DNA from: Bacteroidota bacterium
GTDB taxonomy: Bacteria > Bacteroidota > Ignavibacteria > SZUA-365
Assembly (NCBI GenBank): GCA_029907355.1
Contig: JARYLZ010000016.1
Coordinates: 1 to 46,391, forward strand
Length of the DNA: 46,391 nt
Direction: 5' to 3'
A program made the translations under genes and the position numbers. Shown here in pieces: positions 8,587 through 18,101 of this stretch. Under the pieces are notes generated by a model, which saw only the letters and a list, made by a program, of their open reading frames with translations, was not told the origin of the DNA and ran no database searches. Every line of letters begins with the position of its first letter. Position 1 is the stretch's first letter.

Positions 8587-10563
8587 TCATCGTTCCGACT
8601 CCGCGAGAACACATAACTGCGAACCGGAGAGTACATCGACGAGAGTCTCGCGGGCGGGATTCAGAACGAGCGGGGAAGAGGCGGCACCGGTCCGGTCGAC
8701 AGCAACGAAACCCAGGGCAATTTCCCCGAGTTCGAGCGAGGCGGCGAGCAGTGCGCCGAAAGGTACTCTTTGGCCGCTCGGCGCGTAACGGCTCATCGGC
8801 TTGAAGTAGATTTCGACACCTTTTTCGTCCAGGATATCATGGAGTACGCTTTCCAGGAGGGGTTCGCGGCAAATTTGGGCGATCATTTTGCTTATGAGTT
8901 CGTTGGTGATCACGATGTCGCCCGCGCACCCCGCCGCTACGGCGAGCTGGTAATTCGAAGGATTCCGGATCTCCGCGACCACGTATGGTTTTCCCGCGTC
9001 ACGCGGTGTACTCGCCCCCTCTCCTTCCCGCAACGCTTGGAGGAGGAGCAGCGTCATGACGACGCGGGCATCCGTCTCTTCAGCACTCCGGCCCGGATCC
9101 GACTCGCCGAGGACGATGATGGAATCGAACGAAAATGTGCGGAGACGTTCGATGACGCCGGGGTGGAGGAAATCGCACCGTTCCGCCCGGAGCGAAAGGG
9201 AGGCGATCCCCTCCTCGGGGAACGGGTCGGGGAGATAGGGACTCGCGACGAAGACTTCGTACTCGGTGCGGTCCGCTTCCGCATACGCCTCAAGTTCCTG
9301 GAGAATGCGCAGCACCTTCCCGTCATATCCGAGGATGAGGTAACGCCTGATGTCTTCCCCCATCGATCCCCCTCCCCTGCCGGTCGACGGTGCGTATCGC
9401 CGCACTTCCTCGATGTCGCGGAATGCGCGCTCGTCACGCGCGAGGGCGATGATGGACGATCCCGACGCGAGGGGTTTTCCCGGATCGTCCCGGAAAGGTA
9501 GGAGGCGAGCTCGGCCGCCTTCCACGACACCGACGGGGATGGCCTGGCGGAAAGACATGACGACATCCCGCCACGGCATGCCGTCGAATTGCGGGAAGCG
9601 TCCGATGTGCAGTTCATTCTCCTCGTGCGAAAAGATCTGCCGATAGACGTCGATGACACCGCGCTGCCTCGCCGTTTGGACGAGGATCTTCCCGATGTAC
9701 TCGGCGGGATGGATGACTCTCACGGCGTGTTTGCCGCCGGCAGCAAGGCTGATGCGGAACATCTCGGGGCGGCCGAGTTCCGCAATGATGAGCGGCGCCC
9801 TCGGGGCATCGACCCCCGCCGCCGAAAGAATGTGCGAGACGTTGATAATGCACTTGACCACCTGCGTGTCGGCCGCGACGGCCGTGGGCGTTTGCGATTC
9901 CCCCTCCGGCTGGAGAATGACGACGGCGCGCGAGGTCGGGATGGAAAGCAGGTCCAGGGCTTTCATGTCGGTCGGGCTGCCGGAGCGGATCACCCACCGC
10001 ACATCGCGACGCTTTCCGAGGGCACGGCGGAGCTCGGTTTCCATCTCGTCAACGGGGCGTAACGAGAGAATCACGAACACCGCCTTCTCCCGCTCGAGCC
10101 CGAGCGCGAGCTGTTGGATGATCGGGAAGATTTTCTCGCTCCAGCCGAGAATGACGAAATGGCGGGACTCGATGACGCGCGATGTCCCGCGGCGGACACT
10201 TTCGAGGCGTGCGGCGATTTTCGATCCCACGAGACCGATCACCCCGGCGAACACGAGGTAATTGATCAGCGTCAAGAGCATCGAGAGGACGAACTCCGTC
10301 GTACCTCGTTCGATCCAGTACGTGTCGAACACGTGCATGAGCACCCACCAGAAACGAATCGAAGGCCAGAACGGGTCGACACCCGGCGCTTCGAAATCGA
10401 AATCAGGACCGGGTACAACGCCCAGAACGTGTGCAATAGCCGTGAATAGGAGAACGATCGTGACGACGAGCGAAAAGGCAATCGCCACTTGAAGCGTGAA
10501 ACTGCGCTGGAAAAACTGATCGATCGCGTAGCGGAGGCGTTCGCGGAAAGTCGGCTGCTCCAT
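8587..10563 (-). CDS. CASTOR/POLLUX-type ion channel homologue with two Rossmann (RCK-like) domains
   Basis: With the ATG at 10563 this is a 658-residue membrane protein. A first membrane segment (VAIAFSLVVTIVLLFTAIAH, about 25-45) is followed by a loop resembling a pore region (FWWVLMHVFDTYW) and a second hydrophobic segment (LTLINYLVFAGVIGLVG). Two large cytoplasmic Rossmann-like halves follow, opening with RHFVILGWSEKIFPIIQQL (about 135) and RRYLILGYDGKVLRILQEL (about 405). This layout matches the CASTOR/POLLUX (DMI1) family, related to RCK-gated potassium channels. No canonical TVGYG selectivity filter is present, as is normal for that family. A GTG start at 10656 would add 31 Arg/Ala/Gly-rich residues and is less plausible. 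Ion specificity is unknown. Confidence 0.75.
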   Translation of the reverse strand: MEQPTFRERLRYAIDQFFQRSFTLQVAIAFSLVVTIVLLFTAIAHVLGVVPGPDFDFEAPGVDPFWPSIRFWWVLMHVFDTYWIERGTTEFVLSMLLTLINYLVFAGVIGLVGSKIAARLESVRRGTSRVIESRHFVILGWSEKIFPIIQQLALGLEREKAVFVILSLRPVDEMETELRRALGKRRDVRWVIRSGSPTDMKALDLLSIPTSRAVVILQPEGESQTPTAVAADTQVVKCIINVSHILSAAGVDAPRAPLIIAELGRPEMFRISLAAGGKHAVRVIHPAEYIGKILVQTARQRGVIDVYRQIFSHEENELHIGRFPQFDGMPWRDVVMSFRQAIPVGVVEGGRARLLPFRDDPGKPLASGSSIIALARDERAFRDIEEVRRYAPSTGRGGGSMGEDIRRYLILGYDGKVLRILQELEAYAEADRTEYEVFVASPYLPDPFPEEGIASLSLRAERCDFLHPGVIERLRTFSFDSIIVLGESDPGRSAEETDARVVMTLLLLQALREGEGASTPRDAGKPYVVAEIRNPSNYQLAVAAGCAGDIVITNELISKMIAQICREPLLESVLHDILDEKGVEIYFKPMSRYAPSGQRVPFGALLAASLELGEIALGFVAVDRTGAASSPLVLNPARETLVDVLSGSQLCVLAESER

Positions 10564-10681
10564 GGCGTTCGCTCGAAATCGGTGCTCTTGGCCCGGCGCT
10601 TGCCCTTCCCCTGCCAATCCTGCGCACGGAACGCGGCGGGGAAGTGTTTTCAGCACTTCGCGGCAGGGAACGCTAAACCGC

Positions 10682-11083
10682 TCAGTGCAAACGGATGCTG
10701 ATTTCCTCGATCACTTGACGGAGGCGTGGGATTTCCTGGTACGGCATCCCGCACTCTTTGCACTCGGGGTACAGCCTCACGCTGCAGGATCGTTCGCTCG
10801 TGAACTTCACGATGATGCGGTCGGGGTAATCGCTTTCCAAATCCTGCGGGACACGCCACTGCGTACGCATGAATCCGTTGTTCTTGTCGACCGCATCGAA
10901 GGAGAACCCGTACTCGATGAGCGTGTTCCGCACGGTGCTCCACGCCTGTTCGTACGTCATCTCGCGGGTTTCCAAAACAGTCCACGATTTCGATTCGACG
11001 ACGGCGGAGTTCGAGGAGCAAGCCGCGAAGCCGAGAGCGAGCATCACTACGGCCGCGGCGAGAATGGCATTCACTGTCCGCAT
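10682..11083 (-). CDS. Small lipoprotein of unknown function
   Basis: The 133-residue product has a lipoprotein signal peptide: MRTVNAILAAAVVMLALGFAACSS with lipobox FAAC, so Cys22 is the likely lipidation site. The mature part resembles a compact alpha/beta domain (EQAWSTVRNTLIEYGFSFDAVDKNNGFMRTQW), reminiscent of BamC-like or similar outer-membrane lipoprotein domains, and has three more cysteines (CSVRLYPECKECG) that could form disulfides. It overlaps the end of the upstream membrane-protein gene by 13 bases and lies 118 bases before the channel gene, so the three may be cotranscribed. No function is assigned. Confidence 0.75.
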   Translation of the reverse strand: MRTVNAILAAAVVMLALGFAACSSNSAVVESKSWTVLETREMTYEQAWSTVRNTLIEYGFSFDAVDKNNGFMRTQWRVPQDLESDYPDRIIVKFTSERSCSVRLYPECKECGMPYQEIPRLRQVIEEISIRLH

Positions 11084-11673
11084 GGATCGGTCCCCGTTGT
11101 TGCTTGATTCGCCGTCAACTTATCGATTTCCGCCCCCTCGTCCAAGGGTTTCGCTACCCTGCGTCCGATTCCGGGGATCAGGAAACGCCCGTGCCCCCCT
11201 TCCCCGCCCCCGAACCCTTCAGGGAAAACTTCCGCCGGACTCGAGGCACGGTCGAAATACAGCCACCCCGCCGTCGCAAGCGCAGCCCAGAGAAGGATGA
11301 TGTACCACGGTTGGAGTTGGAGGAACGTCAAGCGCAGCCCCAACCCGGTCACGAGTCCTACGATGAGCGAGACTGCGGCGAATATGGGGAAGACGACGGC
11401 GGATGCGGTGAAGAAAAACCATACCCGCTCCGGGGCTTTCCCGCGAACCAGGAACAAATCGATCGATGCCCGTATGCCCGCTATGCCGAGAAGGGCCTTG
11501 GCGATTCCATCGGCCCAACGGAGCATCGAAACGAGCGTGAGGTCGCCGAAGGGAATAATGAAGATGAGTTCCACAACGGAAAGGACGACGAGAAGAAACG
11601 CCCAGATGAAGAATGCCGCCAAGACGAGGACGAGGTCCGGCCGGAAGTCGTTCCTCTTCAACGGGGAGTTCAC
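11071..11673 (-). CDS. Small integral membrane protein, unknown function
   Basis: From the GTG at 11673 the product has 200 residues. AAAGAGGT sits four bases before that GTG and favours it over the GTG at 11760, which would add 29 polar residues and has no ribosome site. Four hydrophobic helices are visible: VLVLAAFFIWAFLLVVLSV, a weaker segment around ADGIAKALLGIAGIRASIDL, FFFTASAVVFPIFAAVSLIVG and WYIILLWAALATAGWLYF. A hydrophilic, Gly-rich cytoplasmic tail follows. The C-terminal 13 bases overlap the lipoprotein gene, suggesting coupled translation. I do not recognise the family. Confidence 0.65.
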   Translation of the reverse strand: MNSPLKRNDFRPDLVLVLAAFFIWAFLLVVLSVVELIFIIPFGDLTLVSMLRWADGIAKALLGIAGIRASIDLFLVRGKAPERVWFFFTASAVVFPIFAAVSLIVGLVTGLGLRLTFLQLQPWYIILLWAALATAGWLYFDRASSPAEVFPEGFGGGEGGHGRFLIPGIGRRVAKPLDEGAEIDKLTANQATTGTDPCGQ

Positions 11674-12219
11674 GGAAACCTCTTTGTTCGATGCACGAGC
11701 GTCCACGTTTTCTCCGTTTCGTGTTTCCAGCGATAAAATACATGATTCTATCTTTTCCACGGCATATTACCGCGTAACGATAGCCGCGCGAAACCACGTT
11801 CATAAGGGGATCCCCCTCATGTCCCGCAACGATATCGAGAACCGCGCTCATTACCCTTCGCAGGCCGAAATCGCATGTACTGTCCGCATGGAATCGGTGG
11901 ACAGACCCGATGCATCCGTGCGATGTCCCCTTCTTCCTGAAGAACAATCCGGCCGATCTGACGACGGATGAACATGAGAACCGCCGGAGGTTTCCTTCCA
12001 TCGATTGACAGAAAACAACGATATTTTATGGTCAACGTCGAATCGGGCAGGGGGATGTCGTCTCGCAACGATCGGCTTCCACAACGCTCCAAGAGGGACG
12101 AGACGGCTGCACAAGAAGAACGTCGAATACCCGGCGAGGACGTCCGGAGTAGGCAACCGATGAACCATCGTTTCCCTATCATGTTGTTGTCATGGGGAGA
12201 AAACGGAGCATCACGCCGA
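11674..12219. other. Divergent intergenic region
   Basis: This holds the upstream regions of the minus-strand membrane-protein gene and the plus-strand outer-membrane gene. An open frame runs through it in phase with the latter (from 11968), but its translation is Arg/Ser-rich without the hydrophobic N-terminus expected of an exported protein, so I treat it as untranslated. No terminator, RNA or repeat was recognised. Confidence 0.45.
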
Positions 12220-13266
12220 ATGCGATGCGGGAATCCTATCGCCATATGGGTATCTCTTACCCTCATGGCCCTACCCATGAATGTTTCCATCGGCCAGCGA
12301 ATGACCGAGCTGTTCAAGAGGGCCATTTCGGGCCCGCGGTGCGAGCCTTTCCTCCGGGCAGAGGGGTTGGACACGACATCCCTGCCTCGCTGCGACTTTT
12401 CACCGCCGGCACTTTTCCTTGCGGCACAACTCCCCCCTGCCGTCGGGAATGCCCTCCGTTACAACATGTACGCCCATCTTTCCTACGAAGTCACGTGCAG
12501 GTTGTTCGAGGAAAAGGCATCCATCGAGGAGCGTTCTCTCAGAGCAGGTATTTCCTACTCGTCAGTACAGCGAATGCGCGGGATTTCCTCGAGGACGGAT
12601 GCGGGACAGGATGCCGTCCCGTCAGCGAGAATCGATGCGAGCGTATTCGCCGTCCCGGCGGGGGATAAGAGTCCGCTCCGCTGGTACACCTCTGTGGACG
12701 CGACGGCGCTCTTGACCCCTGCACTAGGCCTCGGGGGCGTCGTGGAGGCGATGTATTCCGCGCCCCACCCGACCGTTGCCCCCGGCCCACCCGACTGGGC
12801 GCTGGGCCCCTCGCTCACGGTGTACATTCCGAAGAGTCTCCGATACGAGGTATCACTGACCATCGGAAGGATGGTCTCATACGGTCGATTTTTCCCGGCT
12901 CGAATGGACGGTTCTCGGGCGCAGTTCGGGTTCTCCCACACGCTCGGAATCGTCATCACGCCGGAAATCGCCCTCCATGCGGCGCTCTCGTTCCGTTCCA
13001 TCGAGTACACGGGAAGCGTCGCGGATGGCCGCTATGCGATGGAAATTTCTCCCGCGGAGTTCATGAATTTCCGTGTCGGCATCGACCACAGGATTCTTTT
13101 CCCCGAGAGCGCGGCACCGTTCATCGATTGGGGGCCTGCCGCGTCGTTCCGTTTCTTCCCATTCCGCAATGCAGCGGTCGAGGTTTCGATCGCGTACATG
13201 ACATACGCTTTCGACAGGAAAGAATCGGACGAGCGGATTGCCGTCGGGATCGGACGGTATTTCTGA
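12220..13266 (+). CDS. Probable outer-membrane protein, unknown function
   Basis: I place the start at ATG 12220 because it begins a signal peptide (MRCGNPIAIWVSLTLMALPMNVSIGQ) and has GGAG about a dozen bases upstream; the frame is open back to 11968 but that part looks non-coding. The 348-residue product has many amphipathic strands ending in aromatic residues (RWYTSVDATALLTPALGLGG, YEVSLTIGRMVSYGRFF, ALHAALSFRSIEYTG, AVEVSIAYMTYAF) and terminates in VGIGRYF, a typical barrel-ending aromatic. It stands alone, convergent with the secreted-protein array. The family is not recognised. Confidence 0.65.
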   Translation: MRCGNPIAIWVSLTLMALPMNVSIGQRMTELFKRAISGPRCEPFLRAEGLDTTSLPRCDFSPPALFLAAQLPPAVGNALRYNMYAHLSYEVTCRLFEEKASIEERSLRAGISYSSVQRMRGISSRTDAGQDAVPSARIDASVFAVPAGDKSPLRWYTSVDATALLTPALGLGGVVEAMYSAPHPTVAPGPPDWALGPSLTVYIPKSLRYEVSLTIGRMVSYGRFFPARMDGSRAQFGFSHTLGIVITPEIALHAALSFRSIEYTGSVADGRYAMEISPAEFMNFRVGIDHRILFPESAAPFIDWGPAASFRFFPFRNAAVEVSIAYMTYAFDRKESDERIAVGIGRYF

Positions 13267-13486
13267 ACGCCTTGCGGCTCTCCGTGCCCCTCTCGCTTGC
13301 CGTCTTTTCCCCTTCCGATCTGTGACGCACGCGGGAATGGATGGAGATGGCCCGTACCGAAACCGTGCATGCGTTATCCTCTCTGTTTTCCCATCGTTCC
13401 CTGCGGTAAGGAAACTCGACGGCGCATACGATGAGCATTCCCCCGCTGTGCGGTGTCGACCCCCTTCGCGTGCTGCACGTGCAACG

Positions 13487-15055
13487 TCAATTCACGACGA
13501 TGGGGATGTTCAGCGTTCTCGCACCCGCGTGGATCCTACACCAGTAGATACCGGGAGGGAACGCAGCCGCGCCGGCTTTCCCCGGGAATACGAATCGGGA
13601 CCGCCCGGCCTGGAGAGCCCCGTCGAAAGCTGTGGCGATCGGGTGACCGAGCATATCGCACACGATGATGACCATGTGAGCAGGCTCCTCGAGCGAAATC
13701 TCGGCTGTCCACTGTCCATGGGAGGGATTGGGGAAGAGGAACGCGCGGAGACCCGGTTCAACGACTGCGCGGCATTCGATACTCGTCGGTGAATTCGCTT
13801 CGAATGCACCGATGGAGCGTGGTCGGGCGAATCTTCTCCCCGCATGATCCCGCTCGGGGTAGGCGACATCGACCCCTGCACCGGCCGCAGGCGAATGCGG
13901 GCGGAGCGTGAAATCCCATGCCGTGGCATCGGTGAAGAGAGGGTCGCTCCCGATGATCCCATCCGTTTCCACAACAGGCAGGTTCGGCCCGCCCCATGCG
14001 GGGTTTTCCTCGTTGTACCAGAGGTTCGCGGTGAACTCGAAGGTGCCGGGGGCGGTGTTCGACCCGATGTTGATGGAGGGGTTGGACGCGGCGCTCCCGA
14101 CAACGACGATGTTGTTGCGGAAGGCGTTGTCCCCGCACGGAAGAAAACGCGGCGCGACGGTTTCCTGGAGAATGCGTATCGCCCACTTGTCCGGGCGATA
14201 GATCGTATTGTTCACCACTTCGCACTCTACGGCACCGACGAATGCGATGGGAGCGGTGGCTCCGATGAAGACGTTCGAGTATACGCCGACCCGGAACGAC
14301 TCGTACGGTGCGTCCTGCGGCCGGAAGTACTCCAGACCCGTGGAGCCCCCGATGTTCAGCGCTCGCTGGCCTCCCCGAATGAACCGGTTCCGCTCGATGC
14401 GGATGAAAGCGGTTCCCCCTTTCGCCTGGATGCAATTGGAGCCTGCATCGACGAAGATGTTCTCCTCGAACGCTCCCCAGTGACAGCCGACCATGTCGAC
14501 GCAGCTCCCCCCCGGCGAGCCGTTTTCGAAGCGACAGCCGCGTACGAGGAAGGAATCCACCCCGGAGAGTTTGAGCTGATCGTTGTTGCCCGAGGCATTC
14601 AATGCCCTCCAGATGCAGTTCTCGACGAGAATATGTCGTGCCGGGGTATCGAAGGTCCCTCCGTCGTCGATGTTGACGCCGTTGCCGGATTGTCCTTCGA
14701 AGACGAAGCCGGAGATACGGATCCACGCAGGGTCCGATAGGTGAATCGCCTCCGTTCCACCCTCGAAGACGACGGTGCCCGTCTGTTCGGCCATGATCGT
14801 AACCCACGCCCCTTCCGTCCCCTGGAGCCGATCGATATACTCCCCGCCCGCATAACGGCCGGGGGTCACGAGTATCGTGTCGCCGGGAGCGGCTTCCGCT
14901 GCCGCAGTCCGCACCCGCTCATACTTGAGGCCGGGACCGACAGGCAGGATCCGCCACGCCGCATCCATCCGAAACGCCAGGAGAATGATCACCGCGGCGG
15001 ACAGCCTCCCCAACTTCCATGCGGAGAACCGACGCCGTTTCACCACCCTCCTCAT
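13487..15055 (-). CDS. Secreted right-handed beta-helix protein with T9SS sorting domain
   Basis: Start chosen at ATG 15055, which gives a positively charged n-region and hydrophobic core (MRRVVKRRRFSAWKLGRLSA, then AVIILLAFRMDAAW); the frame is open to 15256 but the extra part translates intergenic repeat sequence. Of 522 residues, about 30-430 are parallel beta-helix coils (TILVTPGRYAGGEYID, VTIMAEQTGTVVFEGG, HILVENCIWRALNASGNND, IRIERNRFIRGGQRALNIGG, CEVVNNTIYRPDKW, ending SDPLFTDATAWDFTLRPHSP), as in pectate-lyase-like and DUF1565-type proteins. The end carries a T9SS-like module (LFPNPSHGQWTAEISLEEPA, CDMLGHPIATAF, PPGIYWCRI). Polysaccharide binding or cleavage is possible, but no catalytic residues can be assigned. 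It is last of four minus-strand secreted-protein genes. Confidence 0.85.
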   Translation of the reverse strand: MRRVVKRRRFSAWKLGRLSAAVIILLAFRMDAAWRILPVGPGLKYERVRTAAAEAAPGDTILVTPGRYAGGEYIDRLQGTEGAWVTIMAEQTGTVVFEGGTEAIHLSDPAWIRISGFVFEGQSGNGVNIDDGGTFDTPARHILVENCIWRALNASGNNDQLKLSGVDSFLVRGCRFENGSPGGSCVDMVGCHWGAFEENIFVDAGSNCIQAKGGTAFIRIERNRFIRGGQRALNIGGSTGLEYFRPQDAPYESFRVGVYSNVFIGATAPIAFVGAVECEVVNNTIYRPDKWAIRILQETVAPRFLPCGDNAFRNNIVVVGSAASNPSINIGSNTAPGTFEFTANLWYNEENPAWGGPNLPVVETDGIIGSDPLFTDATAWDFTLRPHSPAAGAGVDVAYPERDHAGRRFARPRSIGAFEANSPTSIECRAVVEPGLRAFLFPNPSHGQWTAEISLEEPAHMVIIVCDMLGHPIATAFDGALQAGRSRFVFPGKAGAAAFPPGIYWCRIHAGARTLNIPIVVN

Positions 15056-15147
15056 TTCGCACTCGCAGGAATACGGCGAATGCCATCCCTTCATCGGTTG
15101 TACGAAGGACGGGAGCATATCGTCAGCATCTCCCGCCTCGAGATTTT

Positions 15148-15186
15148 CCTCTCCCCATCTCGGACTGAGGAGAGGAGGCAGGATTT
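15148..15186 (+). repeat. Dispersed palindromic repeat, copy 1
   Basis: CCTCTCC (15148-15154) and GGAGAGG (15169-15175) flank a 14-base centre, followed by AGGCAGGATT. The same arm sequence, spacing and GGCAGGATT tail occur on the opposite strand at 37742-37779. The copy lies between the LamG gene stop (15219) and the beta-helix gene start (15055). Confidence 0.6.
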
Positions 15187-15218
15187 GGGATATAGGGAAC
15201 CAGACTCCACTCCCCCTC

Positions 15219-18074
15219 TCACCGATCGATCGGGGGTGGAGGCGGGAGATCATCATCGATCAGAAAAGCCGACGGGTAGCGCAGGGACGGGAACAGCGGC
15301 GGTGCGAACTCGAATATGGAAGCCGAGATACTCACGCTCCCGTTGCTGTGCGCTTTGAGGAAATACCCGCGCCCCGGACGGAGCATGCCGCCGAGCGGGG
15401 GAAGATAACCGAACACAGGGTCGTACTCGAACACCGATGCGATGATGTCCGGCGGGGTCTGTCGAACGGTGGAAAGCGGCGATGCGCCGCTCGGGGCCCC
15501 AATCATGTTCCAGCCGCCGTACGAGGATGTCAGAGGGCAGAGGATTTCCGGAAGGAACCACCCCGCTAAGACGACGCTGTCCGTTCTCGTGCATCTCATC
15601 CATAACGCCACGCCGGGCAGAGGGGTACGTGTCGTCTCGACATACCCGCTGGAAGGATCGAAAAGATATGCCGGGAGGCGAATGTCCGGGATCAGGGATG
15701 CGAGGTCCGTGTCTGCGGGTTCGATGGGAAACGATACCAGGTTCCAACCCTCGCGGTAATGGAATTTCATCTGCCCGCGTTTCGGGGCGGCCGTGAAATC
15801 GGCGTCCGTGATATTGCCGCTGAGCGACGTGTAATTCCTGAGAGGCGGCGTGAATTCATAGAACGGGTTGTCCGGTATGACCGTGTATTGATCGCACGGG
15901 AGACCGGCCGCTGTGTAGCGGCCGCTGGAATCCGTGAACACGGTCGTCGTCACCGGGCCGAGGATCATGATGGATATATTCCCCAATGGTAGACCGCCTC
16001 GGGTCACACGCCCGGAGATCGAACAAATCTGTTTCTGCGTGATACGATACGTGACCGGGACCTCGGTGGGAAGGTTATCCGCATTCCCTTGCACGGTGAT
16101 TTTCCCCGAGTAGGTGCCCTCCGGCATATTGGTCGTCGTCACGCGTACCTCGAACGAGTCCACGTTGGCGGAACCGCCCGTAGGGGCCACATCGAGCCAG
16201 GTGGTCGTTCCCACACTCGCGTTCCACTGGAGTGTTCCCCCGCCCGTGTTCTGGAACAAGACTTTTTGGGGTGCGGGAAGAGGCCCGTTTTCCGGGGCCG
16301 CGAAGATCAGTTCCTTGGGGAGACCCGAAACGTGCGGCGATGGCTCGATGATGCGGAAATTGTCATCGCTCATGTCCTGGACCGGTGTCGTCGTCGTCGT
16401 CGTGACCATGACACGGGCTTGGCTGGTCTGAGGGCCCGTCACGACCCAGGAATACGACCCGGACGCCGCGGGGGTCGATGCGGTCAATACTTCCGGCCAC
16501 GTGTTCCCTCCGTCGCGGGAAAGCAGGATCCGCACGGCTTGGAGCCCGGAGGATGCCCATTGGATGGAACGCGAAGCGCCGATGAACCACGTCTCCTTCC
16601 CGTTGGGCGAGAGCACCTGTACGGTGGGTTCGGGCGGGAGATCGAGCGTCGAAAGGAAGTAGACATCGGATGAAGCATTGGGGAGATGCCGACCGTGGTT
16701 GCCTACACCGGACGCATCCAGGACGTCGCCGTCGAAATGGTACGAAGCGAGGAGGCCGGAGAGTGGCCCGTCGAGTTCGAGACGGTAGCAATTGGCAATC
16801 TCGTCGTTGGAGCGTGCTGTGTTCCAGATGCGAACCTCATCGATCACGCCGGAAAAACCCATGGGATCGTTTACGGCGACCCCGGCCACCTCCCCTCTCC
16901 CGATGAGAACAGGCAGTTTGTTCGTCGATGCGTCGCGCGAATACGATTTCACGCCGGATGCGACGCCGTTCACGAAAACGGTCGCCTGCCTCGTATTCCC
17001 CGAAACGGCGTAGCGGCCCGCCACATGGGTCCACTGCCCTACCGGTATCGTCGCGTTGCTTTCGAGAGCATCCGAGAAATCGCCGTTCGGCACGAAGCGC
17101 AGTTTCCCCGTGGACACGTTGATTCCCAGCCAGTACATCCACTGGCCGGAATACGCGGAGCTCTTGGTGACGAGGGTCTGGTACGTGCTACTCCCCCCCG
17201 TCGATGCGCGCTTCACCCAACATTCGATCGTGAAGTTCTGTACGAGCGTGATCCCGCTCGATGACGGTATCAGGAAATAATCCTCCGTCGGGGCCGCCAC
17301 GGTGCCCGGCCGATTCGTGAACGAAGCGCCGATGCGTGCGTAATGCGGAGGATCCGGCGTCGCCGGGAATGTGACGGTTCCTACCACGGAACCGCTGAAC
17401 GTGTTGTCGATACCTGTCCCATCCCCGTTCATACGCCAACCCGCGACGAGGTACTGCCCATGGCGGCCGTTGTACACGGCGTGGGGGATTTTATACAACA
17501 ATCCCGCCGCGGAAGTGAAATCCATCCATCCTTTCCAAATGCGGACCTCGTCGAGAAGACCCATCCAGTAATATGCGGGCGAGGTTCCGCTCCGGTCTGC
17601 ACCGATACGGAGGTCCCCGGAAGTGACGGAGCCGACGCCGCCCGAAGCGACGGTGGCGGTCCCGGCCGACGCGCCGTTGATGGTAAACGATATGTTCCCC
17701 TTGCGGGCGTCGAATGCGACACCGACGTGGTACCACTGGTTCGCCCCGATGTTTCCGCTGCTCTCGGTCAACACGGCACCCCGCGGGTAGAACCTGATCT
17801 TGCCCTGCGGGGTGATCCCCAGCCAGTACCCCTTTGCGTAGTCGTTGCCGACGATCGTCATGTAACCCGTCAGGGAAGTCGCGTACACCCACGCGTCGAT
17901 GGAAAGGAACCCTGTCTGGTTGAGGTCTCCGTTGAACGCGGACGAATACGGAACGGAAAGGTACCCGGCGCCGCCGACACTCATGCACGCGTTCACGTCG
18001 GCGTATTGGGCACCCGCTTCGCGGGCGAGAAACATCATAACGGCTATGAGAAAGAGCGATGCATATTTCATCAC
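15219..18074 (-). CDS. Large secreted protein with two LamG/concanavalin-like domains
   Basis: This 951-residue protein starts with a signal peptide (MMKYASLFLIAVMMFLAREA, then GAQ). GGAGGG seven bases upstream supports the start. Domains in order: LamG-like 1 (about 30-215, with GLLDEVRIWKG), LamG-like 2 (about 255-460, with GVIDEVRIWNTARSNDEI), an Ig-like segment (PNGKETWFIGASRSIQWASS, about 483-560), a BACON/abnormal-spindle-like segment (about 575-670), a CarboxypepD_reg-like beta-sandwich (SISGRVTRGGLPLGNISI, about 685-760) and a C-terminal module with two GWNL/GWNM blocks (about 775-930). LamG domains usually bind glycans or proteins. Unlike its neighbours it has no T9SS sorting domain and ends in a Pro/Asp tail. 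It is probably a cell-surface or matrix protein, exact role unknown. Confidence 0.85.
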   Translation of the reverse strand: MMKYASLFLIAVMMFLAREAGAQYADVNACMSVGGAGYLSVPYSSAFNGDLNQTGFLSIDAWVYATSLTGYMTIVGNDYAKGYWLGITPQGKIRFYPRGAVLTESSGNIGANQWYHVGVAFDARKGNISFTINGASAGTATVASGGVGSVTSGDLRIGADRSGTSPAYYWMGLLDEVRIWKGWMDFTSAAGLLYKIPHAVYNGRHGQYLVAGWRMNGDGTGIDNTFSGSVVGTVTFPATPDPPHYARIGASFTNRPGTVAAPTEDYFLIPSSSGITLVQNFTIECWVKRASTGGSSTYQTLVTKSSAYSGQWMYWLGINVSTGKLRFVPNGDFSDALESNATIPVGQWTHVAGRYAVSGNTRQATVFVNGVASGVKSYSRDASTNKLPVLIGRGEVAGVAVNDPMGFSGVIDEVRIWNTARSNDEIANCYRLELDGPLSGLLASYHFDGDVLDASGVGNHGRHLPNASSDVYFLSTLDLPPEPTVQVLSPNGKETWFIGASRSIQWASSGLQAVRILLSRDGGNTWPEVLTASTPAASGSYSWVVTGPQTSQARVMVTTTTTTPVQDMSDDNFRIIEPSPHVSGLPKELIFAAPENGPLPAPQKVLFQNTGGGTLQWNASVGTTTWLDVAPTGGSANVDSFEVRVTTTNMPEGTYSGKITVQGNADNLPTEVPVTYRITQKQICSISGRVTRGGLPLGNISIMILGPVTTTVFTDSSGRYTAAGLPCDQYTVIPDNPFYEFTPPLRNYTSLSGNITDADFTAAPKRGQMKFHYREGWNLVSFPIEPADTDLASLIPDIRLPAYLFDPSSGYVETTRTPLPGVALWMRCTRTDSVVLAGWFLPEILCPLTSSYGGWNMIGAPSGASPLSTVRQTPPDIIASVFEYDPVFGYLPPLGGMLRPGRGYFLKAHSNGSVSISASIFEFAPPLFPSLRYPSAFLIDDDLPPPPPIDR

Positions 18075-18101
18075 AGTGCCCTCCGACTGGCGAAAGGAAA
18101 G

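Noticed and set aside
10637-10670. Hairpin GAAGTG/CACTTC between the lipoprotein and channel genes as a terminator
   Set aside because: The stem is short and no U-tract follows on the minus strand.
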